A stretch of 64,000 bases of DNA from Thiohalospira sp051746205 (GTDB lineage Bacteria > Pseudomonadota > Gammaproteobacteria > Thiohalospirales > Thiohalospiraceae). Under the pieces are notes generated by a model. That model was not told where the DNA came from. It was given only the letters and a program-made list of their open reading frames with translations, and ran no database searches. The position numbers and the translations under genes were made by a program. The first letter of the stretch is position 1, and each line of letters begins with the position of its first letter. Below, piece by piece: positions 55,793 through 63,995 of the stretch. The DNA is taken from NCBI GenBank assembly GCA_051746205.1, contig JBNJEU010000003.1, forward strand, positions 15,962 through 79,961, read 5' to 3'.

Positions 55793-56812
55793 ATGGAGAC
55801 CGAGCAGACACGGGGGGACGGGGAACCCGGAGAAGACGGCGTCGAACGGACCGTTCTCGCCGCCGAGTGCGCGGGGATGCGTCTGGACCAGGCGCTGGCC
55901 CGGGCCCTTCCCGACTATTCGCGCAACGTACTGACCCGCTGGCTGCGTGACGGACATCTGCTGGTGGACGGCGAGACGCCGCAGCCGCGCCACAAGGTGG
56001 CCGGCGGTGAAAGCGTGTGCCTGCGGATCCCGCGCGAGCAGGCCGAGAGCTGGGAGCCGCAGGCCATCGACCTGGACATTGTCCACGAGGACGCCGATGT
56101 GCTGGTGGTGAACAAGCCGGCCGGACTGGTGGTCCACCCTGCCGCGGGCAATCCCGACGGCACCCTCGTCAACGCCCTGGTCCACCACGCGCCGGAACTG
56201 GCCGAGCTGCCCCGGGCGGGCCTGGTCCACCGGCTGGACAAGGACACCACCGGCCTGCTGGTGGTGGCGCGCAGTCGGCTGGCGCATACCCGGCTGGTGG
56301 CCGACCTGCAGGCGCGCATCATCCGGCGCGAGTACGAGGCGGTGGTCTGGGGCGTGCCCACCGGTGGCGGGACCATCGACGAACCCATCGGCCGCCATCC
56401 CCGGGACCGCAAGCGCATGGCGGTGATCCGGGGTGGCCGACCGGCGGTGACCCATTTCACGGTGGAACAGCGCTTCGCCGCCCACAGCCACCTGCGGGTG
56501 CGCCTGGAGACCGGGCGGACCCACCAGATCCGGGTCCACATGGCCCATCGGCGTCTGCCGCTGGTGGGCGATCCGGTCTACGGGGGGCGCCGGGCCGCAC
56601 CGGGGCGGGTTCACGAGGAGGCCGCGGCGGCGGTTGCCGCCTTCCCCCGTCAGGCCCTGCACGCCGCGCGGCTGGGACTGAACCATCCCCGAAGCGGCGC
56701 CCCGCTGGAATGGCGGGCGCCGCTTCCCGACGACATGCACACCCTGCTTGCCGCACTGGCCGGAAGTGGGCGCATGGATCCGGCGAAGGAGTTCGATGAT
56801 GACGATGTCTGA
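55793..56812 (+). CDS. rluD: 23S rRNA pseudouridine synthase RluD
   Basis: Forms pseudouridines 1911, 1915 and 1917 in helix 69 of 23S rRNA. An S4-like RNA-binding domain (CAGMRLDQALARALPDYSRNVLTRWLRDGHLLVDG in part) precedes the catalytic domain, with the nucleophilic Asp in GLVHRLDKDTTGLLVVA. ADVLVVNKPAGLVVHPAAGN, ETGRTHQIRVHMAH and LPLVGDPVYGG are further signatures. 339 residues. The divergent gap to bamD (86 bases) contains TATAAC at 55767-55772, a possible -10 without an evident -35. Its end overlaps pgeF. Confidence 0.95.
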   Translation: METEQTRGDGEPGEDGVERTVLAAECAGMRLDQALARALPDYSRNVLTRWLRDGHLLVDGETPQPRHKVAGGESVCLRIPREQAESWEPQAIDLDIVHEDADVLVVNKPAGLVVHPAAGNPDGTLVNALVHHAPELAELPRAGLVHRLDKDTTGLLVVARSRLAHTRLVADLQARIIRREYEAVVWGVPTGGGTIDEPIGRHPRDRKRMAVIRGGRPAVTHFTVEQRFAAHSHLRVRLETGRTHQIRVHMAHRRLPLVGDPVYGGRRAAPGRVHEEAAAAVAAFPRQALHAARLGLNHPRSGAPLEWRAPLPDDMHTLLAALAGSGRMDPAKEFDDDDV

Positions 56813-57602
56813 GACGCGGTCCGACGAGGCCCCGGCGATCCCGCTGCTGCGGCCCGACTGGCCGGTTCCGGACGGCATCCATGCCGCCGTGACCACGCGC
56901 GGCGGCGGGGTCAGCGAGGGGGCGTTCGGCAGCCTCAATCTGGCCGACCATGTCGGCGACGAACCCGGGGCAGTGGCCGAGAACCGGGCGCGTCTGGCGG
57001 CGCGGCTGGCCCTGCCGGTGGAACCCGCCTGGCTGGAGCAGGTCCACGGTACCACCGTGGCGGCCGCCGAGTACGGCCCCGGGCAGACCGCCGACGCCGT
57101 TGTCGCGCGGGATCCGGAGGCGGTCTGTGCCGTGCTCACCGCTGACTGCCTGCCGGTCCTCTTCTGCCATCCCGACAGCGGAACCGTTGCCGCCGCCCAT
57201 GCCGGCTGGCGCGGTCTGGCCGACGGCGTTCTGACGGAGACCGTGGCCGCCATGGCGGTCCCTCCGGCGGAGATCCTCGCCTGGCTCGGCCCGGCCATCG
57301 GCCCCGACGCCTTCGCCGTCGGACCGGAGGTGCGGGACGCCTTCGAGGCCCGGGACCCGGAGGCGGCCGCCGCGTTCGTGGAGGGTGAAAAGGGGACGGT
57401 CCCCTTTTCGGACAACGGGGACGGTCCCCTTTTGGCCGACATCTACCAGCTGGCCCGGCTCGACCTCCGGCGCGCGGGGGTCGCCGCGGTGTACGGCGGT
57501 GGACACTGCACGGTGACGGAGGCGGACCGGTTCTTCTCCTATCGACGCGACGGCGGGGTGACGGGCCGGATGGCGACGCTGATATGGAATGGTATAGTAT
57601 AA
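56796..57602 (+). CDS. pgeF: Polyphenol oxidase-family protein PgeF (YfiH), peptidoglycan editing factor
   Basis: Cytoplasmic enzyme of the YfiH/laccase-like family; in E. coli it hydrolyses wrongly made UDP-MurNAc-L-Ser. Metal/active-site residues are present in EQVHGTTV, LTADCLPVLF and AAAHAGWRGLADG, and the end reads DRFFSYRRDGGVTGRMATLIW. Compared with the family, a stretch of about 16 residues (EKGTVPFSDNGDGPLL, about 198-213) is inserted between AAFVEG and ADIYQLAR; it is encoded by a palindromic repeat. The frame is unbroken. AAGGAG lies before ATGs at 56796, 56799 and 56805; the exact start is uncertain. It overlaps rluD by 17 bases. Confidence 0.92.
   Translation: MMTMSETRSDEAPAIPLLRPDWPVPDGIHAAVTTRGGGVSEGAFGSLNLADHVGDEPGAVAENRARLAARLALPVEPAWLEQVHGTTVAAAEYGPGQTADAVVARDPEAVCAVLTADCLPVLFCHPDSGTVAAAHAGWRGLADGVLTETVAAMAVPPAEILAWLGPAIGPDAFAVGPEVRDAFEARDPEAAAAFVEGEKGTVPFSDNGDGPLLADIYQLARLDLRRAGVAAVYGGGHCTVTEADRFFSYRRDGGVTGRMATLIWNGIV
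57388..57433. repeat. REP-like palindromic repeat, two units, inside pgeF
   Basis: The first unit, AAAAGGGGACGGTCCCCTTTT (57388-57408, 21 bases, split here as AAAAGGGG-ACGGT-CCCCTTTT), and a second, GGGGACGGTCCCCTTTT (57417-57433), are separated by eight bases. They lie in the same reading frame as pgeF and account for the extra residues KGTVPF and GDGPLL. Short palindromes of this spelling occur as dispersed repeats in other bacteria; no other copy is seen in this window. Confidence 0.85.
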
Positions 57603-57603
57603 C
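57591..57603. promoter_or_regulatory. Zur box in front of znuACB
   Basis: GGTATAGTATAAC differs at one position from the gammaproteobacterial Zur consensus GTTATANTATAAC. The symmetry extends by one base on each side (TGGTATAGTATAACA). It overlaps the last codons and stop of pgeF and lies 69 bases before the znuA start. Repression under zinc sufficiency is expected. Confidence 0.85.
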
Positions 57604-57671
57604 AATTCCATGCGGGCCCGGGCGGTCGATTCCCGGTGCCGTTGATACCCGACAGCAGAGAGAAACGAACC

Positions 57672-58610
57672 ATGGCCGATACGTCGACACCCCGTAATGA
57701 ACGCGCGCCAGCCCGGACGGGTGGCGCGGAGGACGGGGTCGGGAAGGCGCGGACGGCCGCGTCCCCGCTCCGGATGGTCGTGGCGCTGGCCGTCCTGCTC
57801 TTCTCCGGAGCGGCCGGCGCGGCGCCCCTGGGACTGGTAGCGACCATCCCGCCCTATGCCATGCTGGCCGAGGCGGTGGCGGGCGACGCGGGGGAGGTCC
57901 ATGTCCTGATCCGCCAGGGCCACGACCCCCATCACTACGAGCCGGGCAGTCGCGACCAGGCGCGTCTGGAGTCCGCTGATCTGGTCATCCACAACGGCCT
58001 CGGATCCCAGCATGTGGAACAGGTGGTCCGCCGATCCCGGGCGCCGCGCCTTTCGGTGGCCGATGCCACCACTTTCGAGCCCATTCAGGATGAGTCCGGA
58101 GCCACCAACGGCCACATCTGGCTGGACCCCGAGGTCATGACGCAAGCGGCCACCGCTCTGGCGGAGCGCCTGGCGGAACTGCGCCCGGATTCCGCCGAGG
58201 CGTTCCATGAACGGGCGGCCGACTTCCGTGCCGCGGTCGACGAGGCCGATGCGTCCATCGCCGAGCACCTCACCGATCTGCCCGTCCGGAAGGTGGTCAC
58301 CTACCACCCGGGGTTCGATTACTACTTCCGCCACTACGAGATGGAAGTGGCCGGGACCTATCTCGACCTGCGCCACAACGAGCCCGGCCCGCGGCAAGTG
58401 GCCGAGCTCATCGAGTCCCTGCGCGAGTCGGCGATCCCGGCACTCTTCGGCGAACCCCAGTTGCCGTCGGACTCGATCCGCGCCCTGGCCGACGAGGCCG
58501 GTGTGGACGTGGCGGAGCTCGATCCGCTGGGCTTTTCCGAGGAGGTCGCGGACTATCCCGAGCTGCTGCTGCTGAATGCCCGGCGCATCGTGGAGGCGTA
58601 TGGTGGGTGA
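57672..58610 (+). CDS. znuA: Periplasmic zinc-binding protein of a ZnuABC transporter
   Basis: Cluster A-I (cluster 9) solute-binding protein delivering zinc or a related metal to ZnuB. Metal ligands are apparent in GHDPHHYEPG, GHIWLDPEVM and VVTYHPGFDYYFRHY; the C-terminal LGFSEEVADYPELLLLNAR closes the site. The long His-rich loop of E. coli ZnuA is missing. From ATG 57672 the protein has about 34 hydrophilic residues before the hydrophobic signal segment (MVVALAVLLFSGAAGA), unusual for an exported protein. An ATG at 57774 would give a normal signal peptide but has no good ribosome site. The Zur box upstream supports zinc. Confidence 0.92.
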   Translation: MADTSTPRNERAPARTGGAEDGVGKARTAASPLRMVVALAVLLFSGAAGAAPLGLVATIPPYAMLAEAVAGDAGEVHVLIRQGHDPHHYEPGSRDQARLESADLVIHNGLGSQHVEQVVRRSRAPRLSVADATTFEPIQDESGATNGHIWLDPEVMTQAATALAERLAELRPDSAEAFHERAADFRAAVDEADASIAEHLTDLPVRKVVTYHPGFDYYFRHYEMEVAGTYLDLRHNEPGPRQVAELIESLRESAIPALFGEPQLPSDSIRALADEAGVDVAELDPLGFSEEVADYPELLLLNARRIVEAYGG

Positions 58611-59334
58611 GGGCGTCGAACCCCTCATCCGCGTGGAGGGGCTGACGGTCCGCTACGGTGCCGTCACCGCCCTGGAAAACGTGGATCTGGCCATTACGCC
58701 GGGGATGTTCCTGGCGGTTCTGGGGCCCAACGGCTCCGGCAAGACGACCCTGTTCCGCTGCCTGCTGGGGCTGGCCGAGTACGTCGGCCGCGTCGAGAAT
58801 CACGCCCGTCGCATCGGTTACGTTCCCCAGATCAAGAACTTCGATCGCTCCTTTCCGGGCCGCTCGGTGGAGGTGGTGATCTCCGGGATCATCGGCGCCT
58901 GGCCCGGACCGCTGGCCCTGCGCCGGCATCGGGAGCGGGCCTGCGCGGCACTGGCGGAGGTGGGCGCGGATGTCTTCGCCGACCGTCCCCTCAACGCCCT
59001 CTCCGGTGGCCAGCTTCAGCGGGTCTATCTCGCCCGGGCCCTGGTCCACCACCCCGATCTGCTCATGCTCGACGAGCCGGCGGCCGGGGTGGACCGCGCC
59101 GGTGAGTCGGATCTCTACGAGTGTCTGGAGGGCTATCAGGCGCGCAACCCTCGCCTGGCGGTGGCGATGATCACCCATGACTGGGAAGTGGCCCGCCACC
59201 ACGCCGATACCTCCCTGCTGCTGGACCACGCGGTGCTGGCCTTCGGCCCCTCGCCGGAGGTCCTTACCGAGGAAACCCTGCGGCGCGCCTTCGGCCATGT
59301 GGGCCACCACCACGGGCTGGGGGTGACGGCGTGA
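58600..59334 (+). CDS. znuC: Zinc ABC transporter ATP-binding protein
   Basis: ATPase subunit of the zinc importer. Walker A is GPNGSGKTTL, the ABC signature LSGGQLQRVYLARAL, Walker B DLLMLDEPAAGVD and the switch histidine is in AMITHDW. GYVPQIKNFDRSFP is the Q-loop. The C-terminal region ends in AFGHVGHHHGLGVTA, with a small His cluster. About 244 residues. The ATG at 58600 overlaps znuA by 11 bases; a GTG at 58603 is better spaced from GGAGG. The end overlaps znuB by four bases. Confidence 0.94.
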   Translation: MVGEGVEPLIRVEGLTVRYGAVTALENVDLAITPGMFLAVLGPNGSGKTTLFRCLLGLAEYVGRVENHARRIGYVPQIKNFDRSFPGRSVEVVISGIIGAWPGPLALRRHRERACAALAEVGADVFADRPLNALSGGQLQRVYLARALVHHPDLLMLDEPAAGVDRAGESDLYECLEGYQARNPRLAVAMITHDWEVARHHADTSLLLDHAVLAFGPSPEVLTEETLRRAFGHVGHHHGLGVTA

Positions 59335-60119
59335 CCGAACTCTTTGCCTACGGCTTCATGCAGCGCGCCCTGGCCGCCGGGATCCTGGCCGGGCTGCTGG
59401 GTGGACTGGTGGGGGTCTTCCTGGTCCAGCGGCGGCTGGCGTTCCTGGCCGCCGGGGTCAGCCACGGCGCCTTCGCCGCCATCGGACTGGGTCTGGTGCT
59501 GGGGGTCGCCCCCTTCAATGTCGCTCTGCCGGCGGCGGTGGCCCTGGGGCTCGGGATCGCCTGGTTGCGCCGCCGGGGGCTGGCGGAGGACACCCTGGTG
59601 GGGGTGCTGTTCGCCGTGGGCATGGCCCTGGGGGTGATCCTGCTGGAGGTCGCCGGGGCCAACGCCAGCCTCTCCGCTTTCCTGTTCGGCTCCATCCTCG
59701 CCATCGGCCCGGGCGATCTGGCTCTGCTGGCCGGGGTGACCGCGGTGGTGGGCACCTTCCTGCTGCTCGCCTGGGGCCGATTGACACTGGTGACCTTCGA
59801 TCGGGAACTGGCCCAGGCCTCGGGGCTGCCGGTGGCCGCCCTGGATTACGCCTTCTTTGCCGCCGCCAGCCTCGCCATCATTGCCGCCGTGAAGCTGGTG
59901 GGGATCGTGCTGGTGAGCAGCTTCTTCGTGATCCCCGCCGCCACCGCTCGTCTGGTCGGGGGCAACTTCGCCCTGGTCACGACCCTGGCGGCCGCCATCG
60001 GAGCGGCCACGGCGGTGGCCGGACTGGTGCTGTCCTGGTATCTGGAAGTGCCGGTGGGGGCGCTCATCGTGATGGTTCAGGCGGTGCTGTTCGGCGGGAT
60101 CGTCGTGGCGCGGCGATGA
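59331..60119 (+). CDS. znuB: Zinc ABC transporter permease
   Basis: ABC-3 family membrane subunit with about eight transmembrane helices in 262 residues. RRLAFLAAGVSHGAFAAIGLG is the conserved first region (SHGAFA), FLFGSILAIGPGDLALLAGV and AALDYAFFAAASLAIIAAVKLVGIVLVSSFFVIPAATARL (quoted in part as KLVGIVLVSSFFVIPAA) are family signatures. The GTG start overlaps znuC (GTGA), and the end overlaps the acyltransferase gene, suggesting one zinc-regulated operon of four genes. Confidence 0.94.
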   Translation: MTELFAYGFMQRALAAGILAGLLGGLVGVFLVQRRLAFLAAGVSHGAFAAIGLGLVLGVAPFNVALPAAVALGLGIAWLRRRGLAEDTLVGVLFAVGMALGVILLEVAGANASLSAFLFGSILAIGPGDLALLAGVTAVVGTFLLLAWGRLTLVTFDRELAQASGLPVAALDYAFFAAASLAIIAAVKLVGIVLVSSFFVIPAATARLVGGNFALVTTLAAAIGAATAVAGLVLSWYLEVPVGALIVMVQAVLFGGIVVARR

Positions 60120-60850
60120 TGACGGTCTGGCTGGTCGCAGCCCTGCTGCTCGTCGGCTTTGTGGCGCTCTGCCACCGCGCCCATCGGGCGGACTGGGGCC
60201 ACTTCGGCCTCAATCTCATCGATGGTTGCAACCGTCTCTTCTGTCGTTTTTTCCACGGCCTGCGGACCGAGCCGGTGCGGCTGCCGGAGCACGGCCCCGC
60301 CCTGGTGGTGGCCAACCACGTCTCCGGCCTCGATCCCCTGCTGATGATCGCTGCCTGTGACCGCCCCCTGCGCTTCATCATCGCCCGCGAGGAGTATCAG
60401 CGCCCCGTTCTGAACCGGTTGTTCCGCGCCATCGGCTGCATTCCGGTGGAGCGCGGACGGAGCCCGCACAGCGCCCTGCGCGCCGCCCGACGAGCACTGG
60501 AACGCGGCGAGGTGGTGGCGCTGTTCCCGCAGGGCCGCCTGCTCACGGCGGCCGAGCGGCGCGGGGAACAGCGCCCGCCGATGAAACCGGGTCTCGCCTG
60601 GCTGGCGGCGGCCAGCGGGGCCCCCATCCAGGCGTTGCGCCTCGACGGGATCCGCGGCGCGGGTCTGACGGTCGCCGCCGTTACCATCCCTTCCCGGGCG
60701 CGGGTCCGCGCCTGTCCCCCCATCCGGTGCGCCGCCCGCCACGACCGGGACTCCGGCGGCGAACCGGAGCCGCCGCTGGACACCGAGGGCTGTCTGGCGG
60801 CGGTGCGCCACTGCATCGAAAACGGAACCGGACCGGTGGCGAATGGTTGA
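60116..60850 (+). CDS. 1-acyl-glycerol-3-phosphate acyltransferase-like protein (PlsC family)
   Basis: Single-pass membrane acyltransferase of 244 residues, N-terminal helix about residues 3-20. The NHxxxxD motif reads NHVSGLD, followed by RFIIAREEYQRPVLNRLFRAIGCIPVERGR and the phosphate-binding FPQGRL, and MKPGLAWLAAASGAPI. It might transfer an acyl chain in phospholipid or another lipid pathway; the substrate is not evident. The start lies within the znuB stop region, so it is co-transcribed with znuACB, an unusual partnership. Its stop is within the -35 element of the clpB heat-shock promoter. Confidence 0.88.
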   Translation: MMTVWLVAALLLVGFVALCHRAHRADWGHFGLNLIDGCNRLFCRFFHGLRTEPVRLPEHGPALVVANHVSGLDPLLMIAACDRPLRFIIAREEYQRPVLNRLFRAIGCIPVERGRSPHSALRAARRALERGEVVALFPQGRLLTAAERRGEQRPPMKPGLAWLAAASGAPIQALRLDGIRGAGLTVAAVTIPSRARVRACPPIRCAARHDRDSGGEPEPPLDTEGCLAAVRHCIENGTGPVANG

Positions 60851-60872
60851 AAGCGCGGCCGGTCCCCCCCAT
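60847..60872 (+). promoter_or_regulatory. Sigma-32 (heat-shock) promoter of clpB
   Basis: TTGAAA (60847-60852) and CCCCAT (60867-60872) are separated by 14 bases, matching the RpoH consensus CTTGAA / CCCCAT with its usual spacing. It overlaps the acyltransferase stop codon and is 45 bases before the clpB start. Confidence 0.82.
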
Positions 60873-60916
60873 CTGATCGGGTAATCGAACCGAATCAGCC
60901 ACGGAGTACGCCGAAG

Positions 60917-63520
60917 ATGCGCATGGACAAACTGACCACGAAATTCCAGATGGCCCTCCAGGAGGCGCAGAGCCTCGCCGTGGGCCGGGACCACCAGTTC
61001 ATCGAGCCGGTCCACCTGATGGTGGCGATGATGGACCAGGAGGGCGGCAGCGTCCGCCACCTGCTGCAGAACGCCGGCGCCAACACCAACGGCCTGCGCT
61101 CCCATCTGGGGGAAGCGCTGGAACAGATCGCCACGGTCGAGGGATCGGGCGGCGACGTCCACCTCTCCAACGACCTGAGCCGGCTGCTCAACGTCACCGA
61201 CAAGCTGGCGCAGAAGCGCGGCGACAACTACATCTCCAGCGAGCTCTTCGTCCTCGCCGCCCTCAACGAGGACAAGGGCAAGCTCGGCGAGCTGCTGCGC
61301 GGCGCCGGGGCCGAGGCCGCGAAGCTGGAGGAGGCCATCGAGCAGATGCGCGGCGGCCAGGCGGTCAACGACCCCAACGCCGAGGAGACCCGCCAGGCGC
61401 TGGAGAAGTACACCATCGACGTCACCGAGCGCGCCGAACAGGGCAAGCTCGACCCGGTCATCGGCCGTGACGACGAGATCCGCCGCGCGATCCAGGTGCT
61501 CCAGCGGCGCACCAAGAACAACCCGGTGCTCATCGGCGAGCCCGGCGTCGGCAAGACCGCCATCGTCGAGGGCCTGGCCCAGCGCATCGTCAACGGCGAG
61601 GTGCCGGAGGGGCTGAAGGACAAGCGACTGCTGTCGCTGGATCTCGGAGCCCTGCTGGCCGGGGCCAAGTACCGGGGCGACTTCGAGGAGCGCCTGAAGG
61701 GCGTGCTCAACGACCTGGCCAAGCAGGAGGGCCGGGTGATCCTGTTCATCGACGAGATCCACACCATTGTCGGCGCCGGCAAGGCCGACGGCGCCATGGA
61801 CGCCGGCAACATGCTCAAGCCGGCGCTGGCGCGCGGCGAGCTGCACTGCATCGGCGCCACCACCCTCAACGAGTACCGCGAGAACATCGAGAAGGATGCC
61901 GCCCTGGAGCGCCGCTTCCAGAAGGTGCAGGTGGACGAGCCGACGGTGGAGGATACCGTGGCCATCCTGCGCGGCCTGAAGGAGAAGTACGAGGTCCACC
62001 ACGGGGTGGAGGTCACCGACCCGGCCATCGTCGCCGCCGCGCAGCTCTCCAACCGCTACATCAGCGATCGGCAGCTGCCGGACAAGGCCATCGACCTGCT
62101 CGACGAGGCGGCCAGCCGCCTGCGCATGGAGATCGACTCCAAGCCGGAGGAGATGGACCGCATGGACCGGCGCCTGATCCAGCTCAAGATCGAGCGCGAG
62201 GCGCTGAACAAGGAGACCGACGAGGCGTCGAAGGAGCGGCTGAAGAAGCTGGAGGAGGAGATCGGCGAGCTGGAGCGCGAATACGCCGACCTGGAGGAGG
62301 TCTGGAACTCCGAGAAGGCCGCCCTCCAGGGCACCCAGCACATCAAGGAGGAGCTGGACCGCGCCCGTGTGGAGCTGGAGACGGCCAGCCGCGCCAGCGA
62401 CCTCCAGCGGATGTCCGAACTCCAGTACGGCAAGATCCCGGAGCTGGAGAAGCAGCTCGACCTGGCCACCCAGGTGGAGATGACCGAGACCCGGATGCTC
62501 AAGAAGAACGTCGGCGAGAGCGAGATCGCCGAGGTGGTGGCCAAGTGGACCGGCATCCCCATGAGCAAGATGCTCGAGGGCGAGCGCGACAAGCTGCTGC
62601 GCATGGAGGAGGGCATCGGCGAGCGGGTCATCGGCCAGAGCGAGGCGGTGCACGCGGTGGCCGACGCCATCCGCCGCTCGCGCGCCGGGCTCTCCGACCC
62701 GAACCGCCCCAACGGCTCGTTCCTGTTCCTCGGCCCCACCGGCGTGGGCAAGACCGAGCTGACCAAGGCGCTGGCCAGCTTCCTGTTCGACACCGACGAG
62801 GCGATGGTCCGCATCGACATGTCGGAGTTCATGGAGAAGCACTCCGTGGCGCGGCTCATCGGCGCGCCGCCGGGCTATGTCGGCTACGAGGAGGGCGGTT
62901 ATCTCACCGAGGCGGTGCGCCGCAAGCCCTACTCGGTGATCCTGCTCGACGAGGTGGAGAAGGCGCACGCCGACGTCTTCAACATCCTGCTGCAGGTGCT
63001 CGACGACGGCCGGCTCACCGACGGCCACGGCCGCACGGTGGACTTCCGCAACACCGTCATCGTCATGACCTCGAACCTCGGCTCCCAGGAGATCCAGAGC
63101 ATGGCCGGGGAGGGCGACTACGAGGCGATGAAGTCGGCGGTGATGGGCATCGTCGGCCAGCACTTCCGGCCGGAGTTCATCAACCGCGTCGACGACGTGG
63201 TGGTCTTCCATCCGCTGGAGGCGGAGCAGATCCGGCGCATCGCCGGTATCCAGTTCGGCTACCTGCGCGACCGGCTGCGCGACCGGCACATGGACATCAC
63301 CGTCACCGACGCGGCGCTGGACCGCATCGGCGAGGCGGGCTTCGACCCGGTCTACGGGGCGCGGCCGCTGCGCCGGGCCATCCAGAACACCGTCGAGAAC
63401 CCGCTGGCCCAGCGGCTGCTCGCCGGCGACTTCGTCCCCGGCGACGTCATTCGGGTGGACGTGGACAGCGACGGGGCCTTCACCTTCGAGACCACCGGCG
63501 AGAAGGCTGATACCATCTGA
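60917..63520 (+). CDS. clpB: Protein disaggregase ClpB
   Basis: Hexameric AAA+ chaperone that extracts proteins from aggregates with DnaK. The double Clp N domain occupies the first 145 residues (MDKLTTKFQMALQEAQSLAVG). The first ATPase domain has GEPGVGKT and LFIDEIHTIVGAG; the coiled-coil M domain is at about 405-520 (EEIGELEREYADLEEVWNSE). The second ATPase domain has GPTGVGKTELTKALA and MSEFMEKHSVARLIGAPPGYVGYEEGG. 867 residues, close to E. coli (857). No ClpP-binding loop is expected. A second ATG at 60923 (MDKLTT) is possible. A sigma-32 promoter precedes it. Confidence 0.96.
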   Translation: MRMDKLTTKFQMALQEAQSLAVGRDHQFIEPVHLMVAMMDQEGGSVRHLLQNAGANTNGLRSHLGEALEQIATVEGSGGDVHLSNDLSRLLNVTDKLAQKRGDNYISSELFVLAALNEDKGKLGELLRGAGAEAAKLEEAIEQMRGGQAVNDPNAEETRQALEKYTIDVTERAEQGKLDPVIGRDDEIRRAIQVLQRRTKNNPVLIGEPGVGKTAIVEGLAQRIVNGEVPEGLKDKRLLSLDLGALLAGAKYRGDFEERLKGVLNDLAKQEGRVILFIDEIHTIVGAGKADGAMDAGNMLKPALARGELHCIGATTLNEYRENIEKDAALERRFQKVQVDEPTVEDTVAILRGLKEKYEVHHGVEVTDPAIVAAAQLSNRYISDRQLPDKAIDLLDEAASRLRMEIDSKPEEMDRMDRRLIQLKIEREALNKETDEASKERLKKLEEEIGELEREYADLEEVWNSEKAALQGTQHIKEELDRARVELETASRASDLQRMSELQYGKIPELEKQLDLATQVEMTETRMLKKNVGESEIAEVVAKWTGIPMSKMLEGERDKLLRMEEGIGERVIGQSEAVHAVADAIRRSRAGLSDPNRPNGSFLFLGPTGVGKTELTKALASFLFDTDEAMVRIDMSEFMEKHSVARLIGAPPGYVGYEEGGYLTEAVRRKPYSVILLDEVEKAHADVFNILLQVLDDGRLTDGHGRTVDFRNTVIVMTSNLGSQEIQSMAGEGDYEAMKSAVMGIVGQHFRPEFINRVDDVVVFHPLEAEQIRRIAGIQFGYLRDRLRDRHMDITVTDAALDRIGEAGFDPVYGARPLRRAIQNTVENPLAQRLLAGDFVPGDVIRVDVDSDGAFTFETTGEKADTI

Positions 63521-63560
63521 GGCGTGGCGAGGGCGCGTCAACGCGCCCCCTCACCACGCC
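63521..63560 (+). terminator. Hairpin directly after clpB, possible terminator
   Basis: GGCGTGG with GAGGG and CGCGT pairs with ACGCG, CCCTC and CCACGCC around a short loop, giving a GC-rich stem of about 17 bp with one mismatch and a small bulge. It starts immediately after the clpB stop. No T-tract follows, so termination may be weak or need Rho. Confidence 0.55.
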
Positions 63561-63584
63561 CCGGCAATCCAATGGAGAGTGACG

Positions 63585-63995
63585 ATGAGTGAAGAGAACG
63601 AGCCGGCAACCCCGGCCGCCGGCGGCACCGCCCGGTTGGTCGCGCCGCTGTACGAGGCCCGCCACTGGGTTCGCGCCGCCGGTGTGGTGGCGGTGCTCTT
63701 CGGGATCCTGCTGGGCCTGACCCAGATCGGGCTGGTGGTCTTCTGGGCCCCCATCTGGCTCGGCGTCGTGCTGTTCCAGGTGGCCAGCAGCCTGGACGAC
63801 GCCAACCTGGACGACCCCGAGGCGGTCATCAGCCTGCACTGGCGGCTGCGCTTCGCCTTCAAGCTGGCCGTGGCCATCGGCATCGCCGCGCTGATCTTCG
63901 GCTTCGGCATGATGCTGCTGGTGGACCCGCTGGGGCTCGGCGAGGTGGCCACCGACGGCGGCCAGGGCGAGATGCCGATGAGTCCGATCCAGTAG
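63585..63995 (+). CDS. Small two-to-three-helix membrane protein (DUF5362-like)
   Basis: 136 residues. After a hydrophilic N terminus of about 25 residues come three hydrophobic segments (about 30-48, 53-68 and 93-115): VRAAGVVAVLFGILLGLTQIGLV in part, FWAPIWLGVVLFQVASSL, and LAVAIGIAALIFGFGMML. LYEARHWVRAAGV followed by PIWLGVVLFQ recalls the DUF5362 family; function unknown. GGAGAG seven to twelve bases before ATG 63585 supports the start; a GTG at 63579 is also open. It ends five bases before the window edge. Confidence 0.75.
   Translation: MSEENEPATPAAGGTARLVAPLYEARHWVRAAGVVAVLFGILLGLTQIGLVVFWAPIWLGVVLFQVASSLDDANLDDPEAVISLHWRLRFAFKLAVAIGIAALIFGFGMMLLVDPLGLGEVATDGGQGEMPMSPIQ

Noticed and set aside
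60077..63541. Minus-strand open frame of about 1150 codons opposite clpB and the acyltransferase gene
   Set aside because: Low-complexity Leu/Val/His/Gln composition typical of antisense GC-rich DNA; clpB on the plus strand is complete.
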